From: Chloroflexota bacterium | Lineage (GTDB): Bacteria > Chloroflexota > Dehalococcoidia > Lucifugimonadales > Lucifugimonadaceae | Direction of reading: 5' to 3' | Assembly (NCBI GenBank): GCA_029262715.1 | Contig: JAJCYX010000190.1 | Location: 1-8,312, forward strand | Length of the DNA stretch: 8,312 nt | In this document: piece after piece, positions 1 through 5,896 of the stretch | Layout of the letters: each line of letters begins with the position of its first letter | How positions within the stretch are numbered: position 1 is the stretch's first letter | Notes under the pieces: model-generated | Seen by the model: the letters and a program-made list of their open reading frames with translations, nothing else | The model's database searches: none | Told to the model about the DNA's origin: nothing | Made by a program: the position numbers and the translations under genes

Positions 1-938
1 CCTTTCACCATTACGGGATGGTCCATGTTGTATCCCAACACCTTCAAAGCGATGAGCGAATAGACCCAGGGAGGCTGGATTCCACCCCAGCTTCCATCAT
101 CCTCTTGATGCTCGATAATCCAGTCTTTCACCCGGCGCCTGGCAATATCTCGAAGTGGTTTTACAGGGAGCTTTTCGCCTGCATGCATCAACCGGTCTGC
201 GACAAAGACGAACCAGTCTGGGGTCAGGGCGTTGGGTGTAGGTAGCGAGTAGTCGGTGTCTGCTCTTCCGAGCGGGAAAAGCTCGTCGATAGCGTGTTCC
301 GGCGGTAGTGGGAATGTCGGGTTCTCTGAGAGGATTACCGTCATAGGGACAACGGTCGCACGAGTCCAACTGGCGAATGAATATATGTTGAACGGTGCCC
401 ATTTCGGCAGGAAGATGATCTCGGGAGGAAGATAGGGAGTCCCCTTCCATTCCCACTGACCAATCATCGCCAGCCAGATTTTCGTGAACACCCGCGTATT
501 TGGTACTCCGCCGCGGGCGAGAATCAACTCTCGCGCTCTCCGCATTACTGTCGAGTCGACATCTCGTCCTGCCATCTTCAGAGCGGTGTAGCACTCAACA
601 GATGTGCTCAGATCAGCGGGTGCGCCGAAATACTGGCTCCAGCCTCCATCTTCGCCCTGTCTACTCTCGATATAGTTGGCGATCTTTCGATTTCGCGCCG
701 GGTCTGCAACGCCAAGGATGTGCGTAAGGAATACGTACTCGGCTTCCATGGTGGGGTTCGATTCGAGCTCGCCCCACCACCAACCTTCAGGATGCTGGAC
801 ATCTCGAAGCATCTCGTGTGTGCGATTGATCGCAACGTCAACTGAGGTAGCGACCTGATCTGTTGAAAGGCCGGAATACAGGTTGCCCCGGAACTGTGGA
901 GCATCTGCCTGATCTGAATTATTCGTTGTCTCGATCAT
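1..938 (-). CDS. shc: Squalene-hopene cyclase, N-terminal part (3' end beyond the window)
   Basis: This enzyme cyclises squalene to hop-22-ene or hopanol at the inner membrane surface, the committed step of hopanoid synthesis. I translated about 312 uninterrupted codons from the ATG at 938. The family's hallmark blocks are present: GWWWGELESN near residues 52-61, QW motifs RQGEDGGW (93-100) and HQEDDGSWGG (277-286), STSVECYTAL (111-120), FTKIWLAMIGQWEW (151-164), and SWTRATVVPM (190-199). The catalytic DxDD motif lies in the second half of the protein, which is outside the window, so catalytic competence cannot be judged. The start overlaps the hpnA stop as ATGA. No strong ribosome site is visible, so translational coupling is likely. 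It is the last visible gene of the hopanoid operon. Oxidosqualene cyclases share the fold, but the hpn neighbours favour squalene-hopene cyclase. Confidence 0.95.
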   Translation of the reverse strand, partial: MIETTNNSDQADAPQFRGNLYSGLSTDQVATSVDVAINRTHEMLRDVQHPEGWWWGELESNPTMEAEYVFLTHILGVADPARNRKIANYIESRQGEDGGWSQYFGAPADLSTSVECYTALKMAGRDVDSTVMRRARELILARGGVPNTRVFTKIWLAMIGQWEWKGTPYLPPEIIFLPKWAPFNIYSFASWTRATVVPMTVILSENPTFPLPPEHAIDELFPLGRADTDYSLPTPNALTPDWFVFVADRLMHAGEKLPVKPLRDIARRRVKDWIIEHQEDDGSWGGIQPPWVYSLIALKVLGYNMDHPVMVK

Positions 939-1981
939 GCCCTGACACTTGCCTCGTCTTCGTTATCGAGCGAGTCTGAGCCACGCACTTTAGCATTCGA
1001 GTACCCGTTCTCAACAAACCACTCCGCTGATCTTCTGAGAGATTCGGTTGCGGGCCTCGTTGGCAGACCAAGTTCTACCACAGCTTTGGTGCAGTCGACG
1101 AACATCGGGTGCTTAGCGACTCGTAACCCTTCGACTGGGATATAGGGCTCTCGCCTCAGGATCTTGCCCTCCAGCAACGAATCGATCGCTCCCACCGCCA
1201 TCGCCAATGCGAATGGAACCCTGAATGGTCGTCTCCTGAGACCGGTGATACCGGCGAGTCGATCATAAATGCCGCGCAGAGACAGGTTTTCAGATCCGAG
1301 TATGTATCGCTGGCCGGGACGGCCTTTGAAGAAGGCGAGTAGATGTCCCGCCGCGACATCATCGACGTCACACACGTTCAGGCCTGTGTTCACGTATCCC
1401 GGGAAGCGATGATTCAGGAACTCCAGCACAAGTCGACCGGTTGGCGTAGGCCGCGCATCACCCGGTCCGAATGGTGCTGTCGGATTTGTGACCACGACTT
1501 CAAACCCTTGTCCATTCAGAGAAAGTGCCGACTGCTCCGCCATCAGCTTTGACCGCTTGTAGTGTCCTGGCAGATCCTCAAGTGAAGCGATCGACGACTC
1601 GACTGCCAGTGCGTGCTTTCCAGGCCACTTAAGTGTGGCGACCGTGCTGGTGAGCACAGCCCGTCGGACTCCGGCTTTTTTTGCCTCTCGCAGAACGGTT
1701 TCAGTGCCGTCTACATTGGTTCGATAGGTCTCAGATGGATCGCGGTGCCAGAAGGAGTAGACAGCAGCAACGTGAAACACGCCCTCTACCCCGGAGACCG
1801 CTTTCTGTACCGAAAGCTTGTCGGTAACGCCTCCGGTAACGATTTCGATATTAGGATCTTGAGGAATCCTGTTTTCGCTGCCAGCGCGAACTAGCGCCGT
1901 GACCGAATGGCCTTCGGTCAGCAGCTTCCGCGTGATTGCGCCGCCTACAAAGCCGCTCGCTCCCGTTACAAGGAACTTCAC
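935..1981 (-). CDS. hpnA: HpnA, hopanoid-associated NAD(P)-dependent sugar epimerase/reductase
   Basis: This is an extended short-chain dehydrogenase/reductase of 348 residues, close to the family's usual length. The N-terminal Rossmann motif GASGFVG (residues 7-13) binds the dinucleotide. The catalytic pair is Tyr141 and Lys145 in YKRSK, with the Ser/Thr-rich strand TSTVAT at 111-116. Signature stretches of the hopanoid subgroup are NPTAPFGPGDARPTPTGR (166-183), a GYVNTGLNVCDVDDVAAGH segment (195-213) and RYILGSENLSL (225-235). The family is consistently found with hopanoid genes, but its exact substrate is not settled; a role in modifying the ribose-derived side chain is the usual proposal. 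The start is GTG at 1981, preceded by AAGGTG in a suitable position. That GTG overlaps the hpnG stop (GTGA), and the TGA stop overlaps the shc ATG. Both 4-base overlaps support one transcript. Confidence 0.93.
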   Translation of the reverse strand: MKFLVTGASGFVGGAITRKLLTEGHSVTALVRAGSENRIPQDPNIEIVTGGVTDKLSVQKAVSGVEGVFHVAAVYSFWHRDPSETYRTNVDGTETVLREAKKAGVRRAVLTSTVATLKWPGKHALAVESSIASLEDLPGHYKRSKLMAEQSALSLNGQGFEVVVTNPTAPFGPGDARPTPTGRLVLEFLNHRFPGYVNTGLNVCDVDDVAAGHLLAFFKGRPGQRYILGSENLSLRGIYDRLAGITGLRRRPFRVPFALAMAVGAIDSLLEGKILRREPYIPVEGLRVAKHPMFVDCTKAVVELGLPTRPATESLRRSAEWFVENGYSNAKVRGSDSLDNEDEASVRA

Positions 1982-2805
1982 GAAACACCTTCGCTGATCC
2001 GTTCACCTTCAGGCAGTTCTCCGGCGGCGTTCATCTCGGCTGAAAATTCGATGAAAAAGCCTGTGAGTGATCGCCGGGCACGGGCTGCGGCACGTCCTAA
2101 CCTGGTCAATGAAGTTAGCTCCAACGGATTTCGGACCAGGTACTTGATCGCCGGAATGACACGACCGCCTGTCGGTGCCTGATCGATCTGTCCGACAAGA
2201 CCCGGAAGATCCATTTCCGCTGTATCGACGATCGTCCGAAGAGCAACAAACGGCACACCTTCATCTGCCGCAACCTCGCACACGACGAAGCTCTCCATAT
2301 CGACGCATGCTCCGCCAAGTTCTTCACCAATCCATCGTTTCATCCCTGCGGTCTTGGCTACAGTCGGCAGATTGATGATCGGCCCCAACTCGAAATCTAT
2401 CCCTGCAACCTCGACGGCGTTTCTCGCTGCCCTGAGAAGCTGTCTATCGGGCACTAAGGGATCGCCCAGTTGATCGGCATCCCAGTAAAACGGCGAACCG
2501 TCCAAACGGAACAACTGAGTGCCCAGTACAAGATCTCCTGGTTGCAACGTCTCCATGGTTCCGCCGCCGAACCCAATGGACATCATGGCTGAAGGACTGA
2601 ATTCACCAAATGCCCAGCGTGCAGCGGCTGTTGCTCGCTCTCGACCTGTTCCGGTCAGCACTAATGCGACGTCAAGCTTCTGCGAGCCCGGCTCAGATTG
2701 AAGCCGATACGCGAGCAAGCTGTCGGGACTTTCGACCGACTGGAAATCAGCAGAGCGCAGGATGCCGCTAACCTCTTCAGATAATGCAGCGATCAGAAGT
2801 AGCAT
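1978..2805 (-). CDS. hpnG: HpnG, hopanoid-associated nucleoside phosphorylase (adenine removal from adenosylhopane)
   Basis: This 275-residue protein belongs to the purine nucleoside phosphorylase / MTA-SAH nucleosidase fold. In hopanoid producers HpnG removes adenine from adenosylhopane, giving the ribosylhopane-type intermediate from which bacteriohopanepolyols are made. Supporting motifs are TGTGRERATAA (51-61), the glycine-rich SIGFGGG (76-82), the nucleoside-binding CVDMES (167-172, carrying the family's Met-Glu), and LRTIVD (189-194), whose Asp194 matches the general acid of the family. The last 60 or so residues are basic and less conserved. The ATG at 2805 lacks a clear ribosome site. 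An in-frame CTG lies further upstream after a stop, but the ATG places the first beta strand (LLLIAALSEE) normally. It lies 58 bases after hpnH and overlaps hpnA by 4 bases. Confidence 0.9.
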   Translation of the reverse strand: MLLLIAALSEEVSGILRSADFQSVESPDSLLAYRLQSEPGSQKLDVALVLTGTGRERATAAARWAFGEFSPSAMMSIGFGGGTMETLQPGDLVLGTQLFRLDGSPFYWDADQLGDPLVPDRQLLRAARNAVEVAGIDFELGPIINLPTVAKTAGMKRWIGEELGGACVDMESFVVCEVAADEGVPFVALRTIVDTAEMDLPGLVGQIDQAPTGGRVIPAIKYLVRNPLELTSLTRLGRAAARARRSLTGFFIEFSAEMNAAGELPEGERISEGVS

Positions 2806-2863
2806 GACAGTGTTTAGCCAGCCTGCCCGTGTTTCGAGAAGGCGTCCCGGCAGAATTCAGGCT

Positions 2864-3904
2864 CTAGCCTGCGGTGATTCCGCCCTTGACTACGGCCCCC
2901 GAACGCACCAGTTTCATTGCGGCACGAGGGCTAGACATCGCCTCGAAGATCGTGGTCGATTCAAAGCCGCAGTGCATCATGCAGTTGGCACAGCGCGGAT
3001 CCTTTTCTGGACTACCGTACTTGTCCCAAACTTCGTCACCCATTAACTCATCAAGATCCTGGGTGTGGCCGTCAGCGAGCGGATAACACGGGTTGCGCCA
3101 ACCCATGATCGTGTAGGTCGGGTTGGTCCAGGCAGTGCACTCTTTATAGGTGCGCTCACCGCGTAGGAACTGTAGATACAACGGGTTGTTGTAGAGGCGA
3201 ATTTTCTTCGTCTTCTCAGGATCAAGAACGTCCTTGAAGATGTCGATCGCCTGCTGTTTCTTCAGGAAAAGCTGCTGATTTGGCACCGTTTCATAATCAT
3301 AACCCGCCGTGACCATAGCGCCCTCGAAGCCCATCTCAGTGGTCTTCTCCCACAGCTGATGTAGATCATCGGCGTCCGAGCCAGTGAACAGCGTCGTGTT
3401 GCTACAGATTCGGTAACCGTTCTCAATCGCCTTTTCCGCCATCTTCATTGCGATCTGGTAAACGCCTTTACGGGAGACCGCAACATCATGTCGATCACCG
3501 GTTCCATCGAGGTGCAGCACCCACGCGAAATACTTTGAAGGCGGTATCTCACGCATCATTTTGCCCATCGTCAGCCCGTTGGTGCAGACGTACACAAATT
3601 TCTTACGTTCCACGAGCTTTTCTACAAGTTCAGGAAGGTGAGGCCAGATGGTCGGTTCGCCGCCGGCAATGGAGACGACAGGAGTGTTCGCTTCGTCGAC
3701 GGCCTTCATGCACTCTTCGACGGTCAACTGCCGGTGAATAACCGACTCGTACTCTCGAATTCTGCCGCAACCTTCGCAAGCCAGGTTGCATGCCTCAAGT
3801 GGCTCCAACATCGTCACCAGCGGGAATCGCTTCCGGCGCTTGATGAACTTGTTGTAGAAGAGATACCAGCCGACTTTGACCGCAAGTTCCTTGGGTCTGG
3901 CCAT
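2864..3904 (-). CDS. hpnH: HpnH, radical SAM adenosylhopane synthase
   Basis: HpnH joins the 5'-deoxyadenosyl group of SAM to diploptene (hopene), forming the C-C bond that begins the C35 hopanoid tail. The 346-residue protein carries the radical SAM iron-sulphur motif CNLACEGC (Cys39, Cys43, Cys46; CX3CX2C) and the SAM-binding GGEP (81-84). Cys106, in VYVCTNG, is at the position reported in the Zymomonas enzyme to quench the radical intermediate and set stereochemistry (from memory of the literature). A C-terminal cysteine group (Cys256, Cys273, Cys305, Cys308, Cys312, including CANCMMHC) is typical of this family. The ATG at 3904 follows a strong AAAGGAG site with 9-base spacing (3914-3920). 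No stop or frameshift interrupts it. A 94-base gap separates it from the polyprenyl synthase upstream, with no terminator that I can see, so cotranscription is likely. Confidence 0.96.
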   Translation of the reverse strand: MARPKELAVKVGWYLFYNKFIKRRKRFPLVTMLEPLEACNLACEGCGRIREYESVIHRQLTVEECMKAVDEANTPVVSIAGGEPTIWPHLPELVEKLVERKKFVYVCTNGLTMGKMMREIPPSKYFAWVLHLDGTGDRHDVAVSRKGVYQIAMKMAEKAIENGYRICSNTTLFTGSDADDLHQLWEKTTEMGFEGAMVTAGYDYETVPNQQLFLKKQQAIDIFKDVLDPEKTKKIRLYNNPLYLQFLRGERTYKECTAWTNPTYTIMGWRNPCYPLADGHTQDLDELMGDEVWDKYGSPEKDPRCANCMMHCGFESTTIFEAMSSPRAAMKLVRSGAVVKGGITAG

Positions 3905-3998
3905 CTCAGCAATCTCCTTTTAGCGTCCCCACAAGTTTGCCGCAACAGGGTCGATGAGGATACGGAATCGGTAGAATCACAGCGTCCAGTCCTTGCTG
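3905..3998. other. Gap between the polyprenyl synthase gene and hpnH
   Basis: These 94 bases hold the hpnH ribosome binding site at their left end. I found no hairpin longer than 4 bp, no T-run and no convincing promoter on the minus strand. The gap is best read as a spacer within the operon. Confidence 0.5.
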
Positions 3999-5060
3999 TC
4001 AGCTAGTCCTGACCAACAAGAACTCTCCCAGATCCTCAAGGTCTCCGGCAGTATCGCCCGCAAGATCAAGTGACTGTAACACGCTGCGAGCACGGAGCCA
4101 CCGCTCGTCCGCCAGCGATTGGCAGTATTCCTGTGTCCGCAGATCATCCATCACTTGCAATGCGTCCTCAACGTCAGATCCGTTCAATTCGTCCTTGGCG
4201 AAAATCTCGGCTATGCGCTTCTTTGATGGTCCTGTTGCCATATTGAGTGCATGGACGGCTGGCAGCGCTTTCTTCTTTCTCTGGATGTCAGCGCCGACCG
4301 GCTTACCTGTCTCCTGACCTCCCCAAACGCCAAGGATGTCGTCTCTGATCTGGAATATCCTGCCGAGCTCGTAACCTACGAAACGCAACCCGGCTGAAAA
4401 TGGGCGATCAGGCCCTCCAGGTCGGCCTACAAGTGAACCGAGGAATACAGCGGTCTCGATGAGCGCGCCGGTCTTGCGCTCGATCATGTCGAGATACTGC
4501 TCTACGGTGACCGATGCCAGCGATTCGAACTTAATGTCCAGGTACTGACCTTCCATCATCCGCAGATAGTTTGCGGTCAGAGAGTGCTGGGCTTCCAGTG
4601 CGACCTCAGGCCTGACACCCCTGTCGGCGAGCCGTTCCATCGCGTGGTCCGCGATTTTGAGCATTGCGTTGCCGGAGACGATTGCCGTCGGTTCACCCCA
4701 TACGGCCCAGACCGTAGGTCGGTGGTGCCTTATCCGATCCTGATCCTCAAGATCGTCGTGGATCAACGAGAAGTTGTGTACATACTCAAGAGATATCGCA
4801 ACCGGCATAGCTGTCTCGGGATCTCCACCAGCGGCTTCGGCTGCCAACAGCGAGAGGGTAGGGCGGAGCCGTTTGCCTTCAGAGCTTGAGGACTCGGTGC
4901 CATCAACGTCGGTCCAGCCCATGTAGTAGCTGTGTGTGTCGTAGAGAGGGAGAGTCAGTCCATTAAGCTCGGCCCTCAGGGCTACGTCGATTGGCTCCTG
5001 GTAGCGAGCAAAGAAATCAGGAAGGCTGATCGGTCGCACTTCGTTTCCGGTTGTACTCAA
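3999..5060 (-). CDS. Trans-polyprenyl diphosphate synthase (FPP/GGPP-type)
   Basis: This 353-residue isoprenyl diphosphate synthase condenses isopentenyl diphosphate onto allylic diphosphates. It has the substrate-binding GKRLRP (62-67) and the first aspartate-rich motif DDLED (102-106). The second motif is DDILGVWGG (240-248), which has glycine where many homologues have the third aspartate. It also has TGKPVGADIQ (251-260) followed by a lysine-rich segment ending in ALP. As the first gene of the hopanoid operon it most likely supplies farnesyl diphosphate for squalene. Yet Phe97, five residues before the first Asp, combined with no insertion in that motif, resembles C20-type enzymes, so product length is uncertain. 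The start is TTG at 5060: an in-frame TGA lies about 30 bases upstream with no ATG or GTG between, and AGGTGAT sits 6 bases before the TTG. The next candidate would be a GTG at codon 8. Confidence 0.92.
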   Translation of the reverse strand: MSTTGNEVRPISLPDFFARYQEPIDVALRAELNGLTLPLYDTHSYYMGWTDVDGTESSSSEGKRLRPTLSLLAAEAAGGDPETAMPVAISLEYVHNFSLIHDDLEDQDRIRHHRPTVWAVWGEPTAIVSGNAMLKIADHAMERLADRGVRPEVALEAQHSLTANYLRMMEGQYLDIKFESLASVTVEQYLDMIERKTGALIETAVFLGSLVGRPGGPDRPFSAGLRFVGYELGRIFQIRDDILGVWGGQETGKPVGADIQRKKKALPAVHALNMATGPSKKRIAEIFAKDELNGSDVEDALQVMDDLRTQEYCQSLADERWLRARSVLQSLDLAGDTAGDLEDLGEFLLVRTS

Positions 5061-5066
5061 GCCTGT

Positions 5067-5079
5067 ATCACCTGGTGAT
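5067..5079 (-). promoter_or_regulatory. Ribosome binding site of the polyprenyl synthase gene within a perfect palindrome
   Basis: On the minus strand AGGTGAT (5073-5067) matches the end of 16S rRNA and lies 6 bases before the TTG at 5060, which supports that unusual start. The site is half of the 13-base palindrome ATCACCTGGTGAT (central T). This could also serve as a protein-binding dyad, but that is speculative. Confidence 0.6.
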
Positions 5080-5153
5080 CGAGTCGCATTTCATGACCGC
5101 TGGCCCAAGGGGCACTTTGGAGTTAGGAACAAGAAGTTTACCAGTAGCGGATG

Positions 5154-5172
5154 AACCCAAGGCATATGGGTT
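5154..5172. repeat. Short inverted repeat in the leader region of the hopanoid operon
   Basis: AACCCA and TGGGTT form perfect 6-base arms around a 7-base spacer, about 95 bases upstream of the TTG start at 5060. It lies between the hsp20 terminator and the first hopanoid gene, where a promoter or operator is expected. I found no convincing -35/-10 pair for the hopanoid operon in 5061-5207. A second dyad, GTCTC-N9-GAGAC, lies at 5185-5203. Function is unknown. Confidence 0.35.
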
Positions 5173-5203
5173 GGTACATTGCTGGTCTCAGAATGTTAGA
5201 GAC

Positions 5204-5240
5204 GAAAATGGGCCAGTCGGTTTTGTGTCGACTGGCCCAT
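5204..5240 (-). terminator. Rho-independent terminator of hsp20
   Basis: Two perfect 12-base arms (5208-5219 and 5229-5240, ATGGGCCAGTCG and its complement) enclose a 9-base loop. Read on the minus strand, the stem begins 31 bases after the hsp20 stop and is followed by TTTTCG, a short U-tract. On the plus strand no T-run follows, so it serves the minus strand. Outer bases 5198-5202 (AGAGA) and 5243-5247 (TCTCT) could extend the base of the stem. It separates hsp20 from the hopanoid operon on the same strand. The short U-tract suggests termination may be incomplete. Confidence 0.85.
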
Positions 5241-5271
5241 GATCTCTAAAACAGCTGTCAGTTCTCGGTCA

Positions 5272-5718
5272 TCAGGCGGCGGTAACAGCCAACTTGCGCG
5301 CCTTCTTCTCCTCCTGCTTCGGGAGAGTGATAGTTAGAACACCGTCTCCGTAGGCAGAAGTTGCGTTCTCTGCATCGACCGTCTCAGGCAACCTGACAGC
5401 TCGGTAAAACGAGCCCTCTCGGCGCTCCTTCAAGAGATAGCCGACCTTCTCCTGCACCTCACTAGCCTCGTCGCTCACCTCTGCAATCTGGGCGCGAATA
5501 GTCAGCACGTTGTCCTCGATCGTCACTTCCACGTCGTCCTTCTTCACGCCGGGGAGCGAGGCCTTCACTACAACGTCATCGCCAGTCTTCGTCACGTCGA
5601 GAGGAATACTCCAGGCCTCAGGGGTCTCCTGTAGTCCAATCGTGCCCCGCCAAACCCGGTTGAACATGTCATCGAAGCGCCGAAGATCGGCGAACGGGCT
5701 CCATCTCTCAACTGCCAT
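5272..5718 (-). CDS. hsp20: Small heat-shock protein, Hsp20 / alpha-crystallin family
   Basis: This ATP-independent holdase binds unfolding proteins in the cytoplasm and keeps them refoldable for other chaperones. The 148-residue protein has an N-terminal arm beginning MAVERWSPFADLRRFDDMFNRV, then an alpha-crystallin domain at about 38-134. Within the domain are ASLPGVKKDDVEVTIEDNVL (53-72), ERREGSFYRAVRLPE (98-112) and AYGDGVLTITLPK (122-134). The last matches the usual A-x-x-x-n-G-V-L signature with Asp for Asn. The short tail RKLAV only loosely resembles the I-x-I/V oligomerisation motif. The frame is open to an ATG at 5787, but that lies at or before the predicted transcription start. The ATG at 5718 has AGGAG 8 bases upstream (5727-5731) and gives the normal family N terminus. 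It is transcribed divergently from cbpA-hspR-clpB, with its own promoter and terminator. Confidence 0.94.
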   Translation of the reverse strand: MAVERWSPFADLRRFDDMFNRVWRGTIGLQETPEAWSIPLDVTKTGDDVVVKASLPGVKKDDVEVTIEDNVLTIRAQIAEVSDEASEVQEKVGYLLKERREGSFYRAVRLPETVDAENATSAYGDGVLTITLPKQEEKKARKLAVTAA

Positions 5719-5750
5719 TGTTCGAACTCCTGTACTTGTTATCGATAATT

Positions 5751-5776
5751 CAGGCTGCCAATGGTTGGCCTGCCTG
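5751..5776 (-). promoter_or_regulatory. Hairpin in the hsp20 5' leader
   Basis: CAGGC/GCCTG and GCCAA/TTGGC arms form a 10-bp stem with a small asymmetric bulge and a 3-base loop. It begins within about 10 bases of the predicted transcription start and ends about 20 bases before the ribosome site. The palindrome TTATCGATAA (5739-5748) lies between hairpin and ribosome site. The hairpin could stabilise the mRNA, act as a temperature-responsive element, or as DNA be an operator just downstream of the promoter. It does not pair with the AGGAG as drawn. Confidence 0.5.
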
Positions 5777-5789
5777 TTTCCATGCACAT

Positions 5790-5819
5790 AGTATAGAAAT
5801 CTGATAACATGTTTGTCAA
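5790..5819 (-). promoter_or_regulatory. Sigma-70-type promoter of hsp20
   Basis: On the minus strand a perfect -35 hexamer TTGACA (5819-5814) is followed after 18 bases by TATACT (5795-5790), five of six to the -10 consensus. Transcription would begin near 5783, leaving a leader of about 65 bases before the ATG at 5718. So strong a housekeeping promoter on a heat-shock gene fits control by a repressor rather than by an alternative sigma factor. Confidence 0.8.
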
Positions 5820-5830
5820 ATGATCTTTCA

Positions 5831-5861
5831 GCATCGGATGTAGTAAAATTGCATCCAATGC
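5831..5861. promoter_or_regulatory. Imperfect dyad between divergent heat-shock genes, candidate operator
   Basis: GCATCGGATG (5831-5840) and CATCCAATGC (5852-5861) are inverted copies matching at 9 of 10 positions across an 11-base AT-rich spacer. It lies 11 bases upstream of the hsp20 -35 box and spans TAAAAT (5844-5849), a possible -10 of cbpA with no good -35. A repressor bound here could govern both directions. HspR, encoded two genes away, is the obvious candidate, but the sequence does not match the classical HAIR operator (CTTGAGT-N7-ACTCAAG) or CIRCE. Confidence 0.5.
5844..5849 (+). promoter_or_regulatory. Possible -10 element of the cbpA-hspR-clpB operon
   Basis: TAAAAT matches the -10 consensus at five of six positions and would place transcription start near 5856, about 40 bases before the TTG start codon. 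No good -35 box is found 16-18 bases upstream, so this is a weak assignment. It sits in the centre of the dyad at 5831-5861. Confidence 0.3.
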
Positions 5862-5896
5862 ACTGTTAAGTACTTCGAAATGCGAAAGGCTGCCAC

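Noticed and set aside
97..594. A 165-codon open frame on the minus strand inside shc
   Set aside because: It is in another frame of the same strand as the cyclase, whose frame is continuous and matches the family throughout. The alternative product is arginine-rich and unrecognisable.
5727..5776. ROSE-type or fourU RNA thermometer in the hsp20 leader
   Set aside because: The visible hairpin does not pair with the AGGAG, and no anti-ribosome-site stretch of the known types is evident. A different thermosensing structure cannot be excluded without folding.
5719..5787. A 23-codon N-terminal extension of hsp20 starting at the ATG at 5787
   Set aside because: That ATG lies at or upstream of the predicted transcription start (about 5783), has no ribosome site, and encodes residues unlike the family. 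The ATG at 5718 has AGGAG at 8 bases.
5719..5896. CIRCE or classical HAIR operator in the divergent control region
   Set aside because: Neither TTAGCACTC-N9-GAGTGCTAA nor CTTGAGT-N7-ACTCAAG, nor a close variant, was found by reading both strands.
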